Below are positions 36,301 to 44,300 of a stretch of DNA of 64,000 nucleotides, one piece after another. The DNA is taken from assembly GCA_900318685.1 (NCBI GenBank), contig ONLL01000013.1, positions 20,750-84,749 on the forward strand. Reading direction: 5' to 3'. A program made the translations under genes and the position numbers. The DNA comes from an uncultured Prevotellaceae bacterium. GTDB taxonomy: Bacteria > Bacteroidota > Bacteroidia > Bacteroidales > Bacteroidaceae. The notes beneath the pieces were generated by a model that saw only the letters and a program-made list of their open reading frames with translations, was not told the origin of the DNA and ran no database searches. Positions within the stretch are counted from its first letter, which is position 1. Each line of letters begins with the position of its first letter.

Positions 36301-37333
36301 TCGTGGCACAGGCTACGAAGGCATTGCCGATAGTGTTCTGGTTGCCCAGCTTACGGCCCATATAATGGAAACCGCGGAAACTGGCTGGCTGCAGATAGAT
36401 GCCTTTCTGCATCATGCCTATCCAGAGATTACCGCTGGTGTCTTCGGTGAAGGAGTATACCTTGCTTCTGGTCAGGTCGACCTCCATGCTGAAGTAGGGG
36501 TTGGCGGTGAGCTGACGGTCGCGCGGATCGAAAATGGCGATGCCCTCGCCGTCGTAGCCGATGAGTATCCTGCCGTTGCGGTCACAATAGAGTGCTGACA
36601 CAGCGTTCGTCCCCGTACCTTCGATATGAACGAACTGCTCGCCCTGTTGCATGTATACACCAGAGTTGGACGTGCCCACGTAGATGGTGCCGTAGGAGTC
36701 CTCGCAGAGACCGTTCAAGTCGTTGCGTTCCTGGAGGTATTTGCGGATGGTCTGTCCGTCGTAGCACACTAGTCCAAAGCGGTCGGTGGCTATCCATAGG
36801 CGCTCTTGGCGGTCCTCAATCACTGAGCTCACGGTGTGCAGCTGTGCCAGCGCCCCTCCTATCTGCTGGGCGTTCTGGCTGTCGCTGAACTTCATCACTC
36901 CCAGTCCCGATGTGCCTGCCAGCACGTCGCCGTTACGGCGCTCGAGGAAGCATTGGGCATAGCAGTAGCTATTGTTGCCCTCGGCATCCTTCATCGCCAC
37001 GTTGTGGAACTCGCTGCCGTCCCAGGTCTGGAGGGCACCGTACATGCCGAAGTAGAACAGCCCACGGCTGTCCTGCATCATGCAGTTCACATAATTACTA
37101 TATAGGGTGCTGTCAGCGGGGTTCTCGCGCTTGAATACACGGAATTGATAGCCGTCGTAGCGGTTAATGCCATCGCGGGTGGTTGCCCAGAGGAATCCCT
37201 CATGGTCGACATACACCTGCGACACGAAGCTGCTGGACAGCTGTCGCTCGCTGTTGAAGTATTTTCCTGACTGAGCATCGGCATTCATGCAGCACAGAGC
37301 CACCGACGCTAGCACAAGTAGTGCTTTATTCAT
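33335..37333 (-). CDS. hybrid two-component system sensor/regulator (HTCS)
   Basis: 1332 residues from the ATG at 37333 (MNKALLVLASVALCCMNADAQ); the longer frame to 37501 runs through the promoter. Parts: signal peptide, two periplasmic Reg_prop beta-propellers (about 25-660), Y_Y_Y domain (about 680-745), one membrane helix (about 755-780), HisKA with phospho-acceptor His816 (FFINMSHEIRTPM), HATPase_c (NVLSNAFKFTPSGG, GTGVGLDLSRALVELHHG), receiver with Asp1127 (DLVLSDVMMPEMDG), and an AraC-type HTH (about 1230-1325). In Bacteroidetes such proteins sense oligosaccharides in the periplasm and switch on the adjacent degradation genes. Its position, divergent from the CBM protein and GH8 genes, points to xylo-oligosaccharides (inference). 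Confidence 0.95.
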   Translation of the reverse strand: MNKALLVLASVALCCMNADAQSGKYFNSERQLSSSFVSQVYVDHEGFLWATTRDGINRYDGYQFRVFKRENPADSTLYSNYVNCMMQDSRGLFYFGMYGALQTWDGSEFHNVAMKDAEGNNSYCYAQCFLERRNGDVLAGTSGLGVMKFSDSQNAQQIGGALAQLHTVSSVIEDRQERLWIATDRFGLVCYDGQTIRKYLQERNDLNGLCEDSYGTIYVGTSNSGVYMQQGEQFVHIEGTGTNAVSALYCDRNGRILIGYDGEGIAIFDPRDRQLTANPYFSMEVDLTRSKVYSFTEDTSGNLWIGMMQKGIYLQPASFRGFHYMGRKLGNQNTIGNAFVACATTDHLGRTWVGTDKDGIYCISADKKSVRHLKDGYPSVVMTLCEDSQGRIWAGSYQEGFGWIDGQTLQYHRQPYPDDHLIVMDIKIDSHQRLWMATMKYGLLCMDLNDQHITKYVADENAPSDRSINSISNDYASQLYLSPDEKRIYVSTSLGLCCLDIDSQSWTKAFGGNCLNYSQPTRLAKEFDGELWVGANTGLYRYDLSGHLIQLYTRADGLTDNGISSIERDLDGKLWLSTNHGLNRLDPKTNTFENYYVDDGLQSNEFGDNASCIAADGTIIMGGTGGLTWFNPKEIQHTPWKASVQLTGFFVNGMQVNASTLSDGHAITDTTVIASNHFQLGWHDNSFAIQLSTLTFDNPEHTTYLYSINNEPYIRLQQGMNVISFSHMPPGTYNFRVKAERNNETTEERAFTVVVGRPWYKSIWAYIIYALLAAIAIWSYLAFRRRKEQDHLRLQEHIHAEEMADAKLKFFINMSHEIRTPMTLIVTPLVELIKEEQDPQRRATYLTIKRNADRILGVINQMMDLRKIDKGQMQMRMTETDLVGFVKDIHDLFSHQARSKQINLTLEHDADRLPVWIDRRHFDKVIVNVLSNAFKFTPSGGNIDINITHDQNQARIAISDDGEQIPPDQLERIFERFYQSPTRVNDRNTGTGVGLDLSRALVELHHGTITACNLSRGCQFVVTLPLGNAHLKPEEIVVEKNIDDSEKQQPDTAVISPAEEEDNTEQETGNKRRAADRKVIVIAEDDDEIRQYLTEELGHDYTIHACANGREALGLIHRVHPDLVLSDVMMPEMDGTTLCQKLKINMTTNFIPVVLLTAKNSEEDRLEGLETGADAYISKPFNLDILKRTILNLINTHQLLRLKYERNDGLEEQITEVQRPKSPDEKLLERVMNAINNHLDDSDLSIDMIADEVGISRVHLHRKMKELTGQTPHDFIRNIRLKRAATLLAGHGMNVTEVMYACGFSNSTSFSTVFKKFYGMSPRDYMREHDKQ

Positions 37334-37376
37334 GGTTTTATAACTTAATTCGTTGTCTGGTGTAACATTTCGGGTG

Positions 37377-37384
37377 CAAAGATA
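37377..37384 (-). promoter_or_regulatory. HTCS promoter -7 box
   Basis: TATCTTTG on the minus strand followed by CACC. A TTTG lies 20 bp further upstream (near 37408). It sets the HTCS start at 37333 with a 44-bp leader region. Confidence 0.75.
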
Positions 37385-37470
37385 AGCATTTTTCTCAATA
37401 TGAGCAAAGATTTGATACATTTTTGAAACTTCGTGTAACACTAAAAGCGTTATGAAAAGGAAAAAATCTC

Positions 37471-37478
37471 TATCTTTG
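37471..37478 (+). promoter_or_regulatory. promoter -7 box of the CBM-like gene (xylan locus)
   Basis: TATCTTTG followed by CAGC, 41 bp before the ATG at 37520. The region between the two divergent starts (37334-37519) is the likely place for HTCS binding. Confidence 0.7.
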
Positions 37479-37519
37479 CAGCAGAATTTCGAATTATTCA
37501 CCTAAAAAACCAAAACATT

Positions 37520-39340
37520 ATGAAAAGAATCTTTACTTTTATTGCAGGCATGCTGCTAGTGAGCAGTGGTGCTTTTGCACAGAAAATGTGGGAGAACAAG
37601 GTGACGAATAGCAACATGGAAGGCGAGCAGTCGGAGGACTGGTCGAGCTTCTGGTGCCATGAGTTCCGCGATCCCGAGGTAGGAGCCGACCAGTTCCAGG
37701 GCTTCGCTAATATCATTGAAGATCCCACCACCCCAGGCAACCATTGCGCTGTGGTTGTCGCACGTAGCGAAGAAGTTGCTCGCGCAGCCGAGAATATCGT
37801 TGAGGCAAACGGCGCACTCGCATCTTGGGACTGCCAGTTCTTTGTCTATTCCACTGAGATTATCCCTGAGGGCAAGCAGGTAAGAATGACATTGAGGGTC
37901 AGGGCCGAGCACGACGGTTATTTCGAGACCCAGGCTCACTGGTCGCCTGGTGACTATAACCATTATCAACTCTTCGGCAATGTGAACGTCACTACTGAAT
38001 GGCAGGAAATCACCGTTGAGGCCGATGTTACTGCCGATCATACTCAGTCAGCCAACGAAAAGGCCTTCCAGTCTGTGGCATTCAACCTCTCCACTGATGT
38101 GGCTGGTAACATCTTCTATTTCGATGATGTGAAGCTTGAAGTCAGAGACCCAGAGCCGCTGCCCGATCCTCAGGGCTATGTCAGCCTGATTCGCAATGGT
38201 CTGCAGTCGAATGATATCATTACCTTTGCCAGCGGTCAGCAGTGCACTCCGTTCACTGGACGTGATGGCGACTATGAGGGTGATGGTTTTGATGATAGCG
38301 GTAACCGTATCAATCCTGATGTTCCCGCACGTATCGTGAATGATCCTACTGACGGACAGCCTGCACTCTCAATGAGGTCGGTGGCTGCCACGTTTACCAA
38401 CGAGGATGGCCAGGCACGCTATACCTGGAGCAATGGTGTGGATGTGGAACTCACCAACTGGCAGTCGCAGTTCTTCGTGTCGGGCCGCCATGTATTCAAG
38501 AAGGGTGAGAAGATGAAATTCTGCATCGATGCCCGTGCCGACGTGCCTACTGATATTGAGACGCAGATTCACCGTGCTCCTGGCGACTATCTGTGGTATT
38601 CGCTCTTCGGCAACCTCTCGCTCACTGAGGAGTGGCAGCACTTCGAGTTCGAGATAACAGTTGATGGAAACCAGAATGGCGGTTCGACCGTTGCCTTCAA
38701 CTGCAACGTGCTGAAAGACAGCCCCAATACTTACTACTTCCGTAACATCGAACTCTACTGCGATGGTGCTATGCTGCTCGAGTCGGAGTGTGTCGTAGGA
38801 CAGGAAGACCTCTATCTGGCTGTGCCCGATCCTTCGAATACCAATGGATTCACCGCTACGGTTGACTTTGCACCCTGTCTGGAGGCTCTGCTGCTGAATC
38901 CCTCTTCGATTAGCGCCCTCATCGACGAAGACCACATGAAGGTGCAGTCTGGCGAAGCCCTCTCGGCTGTGATGATTGCTGCATCTACGGGTACGCTGTT
39001 CACCTATGAGGGTGTGCAGGATGACAACGGTGCTATTAGCGTGGCAGTTGAGGACGACACCATCGACGGTACAAAGTGCAACTTCCGCATCGATAACCTC
39101 GGCGAGGAGTCGTTCGCAGGCAAGAGTGCCAGCACGCGCATTGCCTTCGACTTCGGCGGATGGCTCTATGTCTACAACGTGAAGTTCGTCGACGAAGCTA
39201 CCTATGCTGATCTCGCTGGAATCAACAGCGTCACCGCTGACCAGCAGAATGGCCAGGTCTATGACCTCATGGGCCGCCGCGTGCAGCAGGCTGCTAAGGG
39301 CCTCTACATCATGAATGGCAAGAAGTACATTGTTAAGTAA
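37520..39340 (+). CDS. secreted protein with two carbohydrate-binding-like modules and a C-terminal sorting-like tail
   Basis: 606 residues, signal peptide 1-20. Two homologous modules (about 22-210 and 215-415) each carry W..QFFV, a VRA-like strand, a Q.H..PGDY.....FGN motif and EWQ.....V ahead of SVAFN/TVAFN, then YFDDV/YFRNI. This pattern resembles CBM4/9-type jelly rolls. A third beta region (about 420-560) lacks this pattern. The tail QVYDLMGRRVQQAAKGLYI, ending in GKKYIVK, is a sorting-like C-terminus. It is the first gene divergent from the HTCS and should be a surface glycan-binding protein. The same module recurs once in the CotH protein at 41369-44908. Confidence 0.75.
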   Translation: MKRIFTFIAGMLLVSSGAFAQKMWENKVTNSNMEGEQSEDWSSFWCHEFRDPEVGADQFQGFANIIEDPTTPGNHCAVVVARSEEVARAAENIVEANGALASWDCQFFVYSTEIIPEGKQVRMTLRVRAEHDGYFETQAHWSPGDYNHYQLFGNVNVTTEWQEITVEADVTADHTQSANEKAFQSVAFNLSTDVAGNIFYFDDVKLEVRDPEPLPDPQGYVSLIRNGLQSNDIITFASGQQCTPFTGRDGDYEGDGFDDSGNRINPDVPARIVNDPTDGQPALSMRSVAATFTNEDGQARYTWSNGVDVELTNWQSQFFVSGRHVFKKGEKMKFCIDARADVPTDIETQIHRAPGDYLWYSLFGNLSLTEEWQHFEFEITVDGNQNGGSTVAFNCNVLKDSPNTYYFRNIELYCDGAMLLESECVVGQEDLYLAVPDPSNTNGFTATVDFAPCLEALLLNPSSISALIDEDHMKVQSGEALSAVMIAASTGTLFTYEGVQDDNGAISVAVEDDTIDGTKCNFRIDNLGEESFAGKSASTRIAFDFGGWLYVYNVKFVDEATYADLAGINSVTADQQNGQVYDLMGRRVQQAAKGLYIMNGKKYIVK

Positions 39341-39442
39341 TCAAATCTCTCAAGTTTAGCAGATACCTGTGCTGGTCCTGTGCCGAAAGACACGGGGCCA
39401 GCATTTTTCATCAAGTGTTTGCACGCTTATAGTTATTCCAGC

Positions 39443-40750
39443 ATGAAAAAGATTTTCCTACCCTTATTATTAATAATGTGTACACTCACGGCATCGGCAC
39501 AGCCGGAGCCCTTCAAGAATGCCAAGTACCGTAACCTCTTTGTCGAGATGGGACATTCTAAGGCCGAGGTCGACCAGAAGTTGCAGGAGGTGTTCAGCGA
39601 CGTGTTCCTGGGACCCAACAAGGTCTACTTCGAAGTGGGCGACACGATGGCCTATATCTCTGATATCAAGAATCATGATGTGCGTACTGAAGGAATGTCC
39701 TACGGTCTGATGATAGCCGTACAGCTCGACAAGAAAGATATCTTCGACCGCCTCTGGCGCTGGAGCCGTAAGTATATGCAGCATCAGAGCGGCACTCGCG
39801 AAGGCTACTTCGCCTGGAGCTGCAAGACTGACGGAAGTCACAACAGCGACGGAGCCGCCAGCGATGGTGAGTTGTACTTCATCACATCGCTCATCTTCGC
39901 CTCCAACCGCTGGGGCGATGATACGGGCATCAACTATAAGGCTGAGGCCCGACGTATCCTCGACTGCACGATGCCTCGCGAATATACCCCTGAGGCCCGG
40001 CCTGGCTTTGGAGGCTTCGGAGGTTTTGGAGGTCAGCAGAATGGTCCACAGAAGATGTTCCTCATTGATCCTGAGACAAAGCTCATCACCTTCACTCCTG
40101 ATGGTTTCGGACAGCGCTACACAGACCCCTCCTACCACATTCCTGCCTTCTACGAGGTGTGGGCTACGTGGGCTGGCGACGGGCGCTCCGATTACTGGCT
40201 CGACTGTGCTGCCAAGTCGCGTGAGTTCCTGCACAAGGCAACTGACGCCAAGACTGGCCTGAATCCTGATATGTGCCAATATGACGGCACACTGATGCAG
40301 GGCTTTGGCGGACGGCGCAACGGAGGCTCCAACTTCCGCTACGACTCCTGGCGAGTGCCTATGAACATTACGCTCGACTACTGCTGGAGTGGTGTCGATC
40401 GCGAGTGGCAGCATCAGTATGGCGAGCGCATACAGAACTTCCTTTACTCACAGGGTGTCGACAAGTTCGTGGATCAGTATCGCGTCGACGGATCGCTGCC
40501 TGAGGACAATGAGATTCTGCAGGCAGGAGGATTCCGAAAGCTGCGTCACAGCATTGGCCTCGTGGCTACTTCGGCAGCTGCATCGCTGATGTGTACTCAT
40601 GAGAAGAGCCGCGAGTTTGTAGAGCATTTGTGGAATGCCCGTCATGAGCCCTTTGAGGACGGTTACTTCGATGCTTATTATGATGGTTTGCTGCGTCTGT
40701 TTGCCTTTATGCACCTTAGTGGTAATTATCGGGTGATTTTTCCCAAATAA
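39443..40750 (+). CDS. glycoside hydrolase family 8, probable reducing-end xylose-releasing exo-oligoxylanase
   Basis: 435 residues from ATG 39443 (MKKIFLPLLL; signal peptide to about 20). The general-acid region is DVRTEGMSYGLMIAVQLDKK (Glu83), followed by AASDGELYFITSL (Asp141) and the base-region FRYDSWRVPMNITLDYCW (Asp301), the layout of GH8 Rex enzymes. It would trim xylose from the reducing ends of xylo-oligosaccharides. Two glycine-rich inserts interrupt the fold: PGFGGFGGFGGQQNG (about 187-201) and GFGGRRNGGSN (about 287-297). It lies about 100 bp after the CBM-like gene on the same strand. Confidence 0.9.
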   Translation: MKKIFLPLLLIMCTLTASAQPEPFKNAKYRNLFVEMGHSKAEVDQKLQEVFSDVFLGPNKVYFEVGDTMAYISDIKNHDVRTEGMSYGLMIAVQLDKKDIFDRLWRWSRKYMQHQSGTREGYFAWSCKTDGSHNSDGAASDGELYFITSLIFASNRWGDDTGINYKAEARRILDCTMPREYTPEARPGFGGFGGFGGQQNGPQKMFLIDPETKLITFTPDGFGQRYTDPSYHIPAFYEVWATWAGDGRSDYWLDCAAKSREFLHKATDAKTGLNPDMCQYDGTLMQGFGGRRNGGSNFRYDSWRVPMNITLDYCWSGVDREWQHQYGERIQNFLYSQGVDKFVDQYRVDGSLPEDNEILQAGGFRKLRHSIGLVATSAAASLMCTHEKSREFVEHLWNARHEPFEDGYFDAYYDGLLRLFAFMHLSGNYRVIFPK

Positions 40751-40807
40751 GGTCGTGAATAATAATAGCGTAGTCTATAACTAACTGTTGCCCTTTTGGG
40801 CGCAGCC

Positions 40808-40913
40808 GCTCCCCTCCCTTTAAGAGGAGGGGGTAGGGGTGGGAGCTTTAATGCTTCTCCTGTTGGGAAGATACTGACCCCACCCCTGCCCCTCCCCTAC
40901 GATGGGAGGGGAG
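40808..40913. repeat. intergenic GC-rich palindromic repeat
   Basis: Nested hairpins: CTCCCCTCCC-TTTAAGA-GGAGGGGG, an outer GGGGTGGG matched by CCCACCCC about 40 bases later, and CCCCTCCCC-TACGAT-GGGAGGGGAG. It is the intergenic member of a family that also occurs inside gltX and the TIGR03915 gene. It lies between the GH8 stop and repeat element B. Confidence 0.75.
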
Positions 40914-40955
40914 TTGGTTTCTATTCTGGCGATGGGAGTTGGGTTTTGGTGTCAA

Positions 40956-41355
40956 GAAAATTGGTCGAAAAAAGGCCTCTCGAAAAATACCATTCTAGAA
41001 AAGGAAGAGGGTGAAAACTGCCATTCTTATTGCTCGTTGCTGGCGGCGATGAGGCTCAAAAATGACCTTCAAGTGCCTAGAAGGCGATTTTGGTCTCGCC
41101 GGAAGGCGACTTTGTGGTGCTTAGTAAGCGACTTTGCATAGCAATCTCCGTAACCTTCGTGACCAAAGTGGCCGACGGACGTGACCAAAAGTGCCGTCGG
41201 GCGTGACCAAAGTCACCACCTCTAAAAACGTAAAATGCCCTCCTTTTGCAATATGCTCATTGTCAGAGAATTATGAACTCGCTCAAAACTCGCTCATTTT
41301 CAGCCAACGGACTTGTTGCTCAGAATTTTTAAAATATGAGAGGGCATTTGTCAAG
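40956..41355. repeat. non-coding repeat element B, between convergent GH8 and CotH genes
   Basis: It fills the rest of the gap up to 14 bp before the CotH stop. The left end starts GAAAATTGGTC, then an A run, CCTCTC and CATTCTAG, 43 nt in all, matching the right end of element A read on the minus strand. The right end has AAATGCCCTC near 41231 and GAGGGCATTT near 41340, an inverted pair about 100 bp apart, and ends TTGTCAAG. AACTCGC and CTCATT words lie between. No ORF here has coding character. Confidence 0.7.
41065..41217. repeat. 22-bp phased repeat array in element B, direct then inverted
   Basis: Direct units start at 41065, 41087, 41109 and 41131, exactly 22 apart: ACCTTC/ATTTTG/ACTTTG/ACTTTG, then the variable hexamers AAGTGC, GTCTCG, TGGTGC and CATAGC, then CTAGAAGGCG, CCGGAAGGCG and TTAGTAAGCG. 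Inverted units start GTGACCAAA at 41159, 41181 and 41203, again 22 apart. Here the hexamer next to CAAAGT is constant (CGTGAC). ACTTTG and CAAAGT halves could pair across the centre. Confidence 0.85.
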
Positions 41356-41368
41356 TATATTCACATCT

Positions 41369-44300
41369 TTATTTTCTGATGAACTTGCAGCTGACCTTAT
41401 GTCCTTGCTTGTCGGTAATCAGAGCCACATAGACGCCGTTGGGCAGATGGGCCAGCGATGCCTCGGCCATACCTGAGAGGATGGTTGCCGGCAGCTGGTC
41501 TACGTGCTGTCCAGCCAAGTTGGAGATAGTGATAGTAACATCGCTGTCGCTATTGCTGCGGATGACTAAGTTGCCTACGACGTAGCGAGCGCTGAGGCCG
41601 TTGCTTTCAGCGGCAAGGTCACGAATGCCAGTCTGGCCGGGCTGCTCGATGCTGACGGCATAGCTCGACGTGATATTGGTCTTGGCAATCGTGGGGATGT
41701 TCATCGCGATGACTTCGTTGCTGCCGTCGGGATAGCGTCCTGCCGTCTCATCGCTCTTCATCTCTGCGTAGGCCAGGTGGTCGCTCCACGACTCGTCCTT
41801 GGCTGTCAGGATGACTTCGCCGCCCTCAGCTGCCAGTTTGAAGGAGGCATGCAGCTGCGATAGTGGGTCAAGTTTGTCACACCAGATAGTGAGATAGCCG
41901 TGGGCAGGGATGATGGTCGAAGCCTTGGTGTCGCCCTTTGTAATCTGGTATTTCAGGGGCTTGTCGGGATTGTCGCTAAGGTACATTCCCTCGATGTCGA
42001 TGGGGCTGGATGTCGTGTTGTAGAGCTCCACCCAGTCGTTGCGCTTGAAGTATTCGTTCACATAGATGCCATTGGCTGCGCTCACCTCATTGATGCGAAC
42101 TGGCGTGATGCCCTGAGCAGCGAGGTCGTCGGCCGACATTGGTTCGAAGGTGGCTGTCAGACTGACGCTGCTGCCTGTGGGCAGGCTCATCTCAGCCTCT
42201 GTGCTCACGATGGCGTTGCCCTTCTTCCATCCTGTGAAGCGATAGCCTCCAGGAGCTTCGGCACGGAGAAGGACAGGAGCGAAGAGCTGTCCTTGGAAGT
42301 CGGAATAGGGTATTGCTATGCCATTAATGAACAGGCGGGCTCCCTCTGTATTGGCGTTCAGGGTCACGCTCTGCTTGGTCGCATCGCTGAGCTTCACAGG
42401 TTCGAAGTTCTTCAGGTATCCTGTGAGCCTGTCGGAGCGTCCTTTCAGCTTGCTCTTGATGGTGTTGGCAGCCCTTTCAGGCTCGTGGCCGTCATTGATG
42501 CGCTGCTGTTTCATGAGGTCGGTCATCGGCTTCACCTTGGCCAGCAGTTCGTCGACGATGGCATTGGCTTTGGTAGGCTCGAACACGCTTCCAGCCACGA
42601 TGCAGAAGGTGTCGATGAACTTGCGTCGATAGCCCTCGTGATTCAGCAGGTTGAGCAGCAGGTTGACGATATCTTTGTTGAAATTGCCTTCTCCGTTCAC
42701 CGTGCTGGCCGTCTTGAAGTCGAGGAAATAGGGGAAGGGGTTGTCATTATGCGTATTGAAATTGCGCAGGGCGAAGGCGTAGTCCAAGTCGAAACTGATG
42801 AAGCGGTAGCGCCCGTCGTTCTGACTGCGGTATGCCTTGATGTTGTTGTTGGGCCAGTCGTCGTTGTCGAGGTACATCGTGACGGCCATGTAGTTGGTGA
42901 ACTCGTCGATGTCGAGCAATGTTGCCAGCTCGTCGTACACCCCAGCATCGTTGACGTGCTTGGCGAGTTCGAAGATGCGCTTGATGACCTCGTCTGTGCC
43001 ATTCTTCATCTGCATGTTCTCGAAGGCGTCCAGCTCTTCGTCGTCATAGCCCCAGTTGGCATAGGCAAACTTGTCGTTGTTGGGCTCGCGCAGGTTCAGC
43101 ACTCCACGCAGCTCGCCGTTCACATATTCTATAATAGGTACGTATGACTGTACGTCGAGGTCGATGCCCGAGCGCTGGATGATGGTCTCAAGGGCAGGGT
43201 CGAGGAAACGGGCGTTGTGGGTCCAGATGTCATTGCCGCCATTGCGCACGAGGATGGTTTTGTTGCGGATGTATGGCTTCTGTGGGAAGAAGGAATAGTC
43301 GAAGCGGTTCAGTCCGTCGTAGATCTTGCTCGACTTCAGCTTGAAGGAACGGTAGCGCTGCGAGCGTGTCCATCCGCCCGACACCTTGATGTTGACATCC
43401 TGGTTGAACTCCATCTCGCCGTCGGTATTGATGAAACTGAAGTTCACGGGTCGTTCCCAGGGCTGGTTGTAGTTGCGTGGCCAGTCCTGTCCGTTGCCAG
43501 TCTTGCCGTTGGTGCCGTCACCGTCGCAGTCGAGGCCGATCTTGGGGTCAGTGAAGTGTCGTTTGTCACCTACGATCGAGATGACGGGCAACGTGTAATT
43601 GTTGCTGGTCTGGATGTAGCTGCGAGTGACGGGTACGCTGGGCAGGAAGCCGTCTTGGAACAGGCGGAATGTGTAGTTGGTGGTTTTCGAGACGGTGAAC
43701 AATCCGTCCTTGCTCTCCTGACTGGCATCTGAGTTGGCAGAGCCATCGTCGAACGACTCCCACGAGATATTGTCGAAATAGAAGTTGTTGTCGGTATTCT
43801 TCTGGTAGTTCAGGTTGAAGGCGATGGTCTGCAGCGTGCAAGTGACGTCACCTTCGTCCCAGCCGCCCCACCAGCCGCCTCCGCCGCTCCAGTTCTCGCC
43901 GGCCTGGCTCTGGGTTACGTCTCCTTCATAGACTATCTCCTGCCATTCGGTAGTGACATTGTAGCTACCGTCCAGCATGTTGCCTGTGATGTAGTCGCCA
44001 GGTGTCCTGTGAGCCTGAACGTTGATGCGCGAAGGCTTGTCGGCACGAACGCTCATGCGGAAACGGTAGTGCTCGCCAGTATTCCAAACGTGATCGGGGG
44101 TGTAGACAAAGAACTGGGTAGTCCACTCGTTGGCAGCTCCTGATACGGAGTGAACTTTCACACCACGTGAGCCATCCACGCCTATGCCGTCGGTGATGCG
44201 GTTCACATCGCCATTGCCATTGCCGTCGCGACATACGAAGGACGAGGCATCCGTTCCTTCGCAGTTGCCGTTGATGACATAGTCCGTCCAGGGTGAGACT

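Noticed and set aside
37334-37501. HTCS start at 37501
   Set aside because: The extension contains the -7 box TATCTTTG and lacks protein-like sequence; a good signal peptide starts at 37333.
39380-39442. GH8 start at 39380
   Set aside because: The additional 21 residues precede a clear signal peptide beginning MKKIFLP at 39443.
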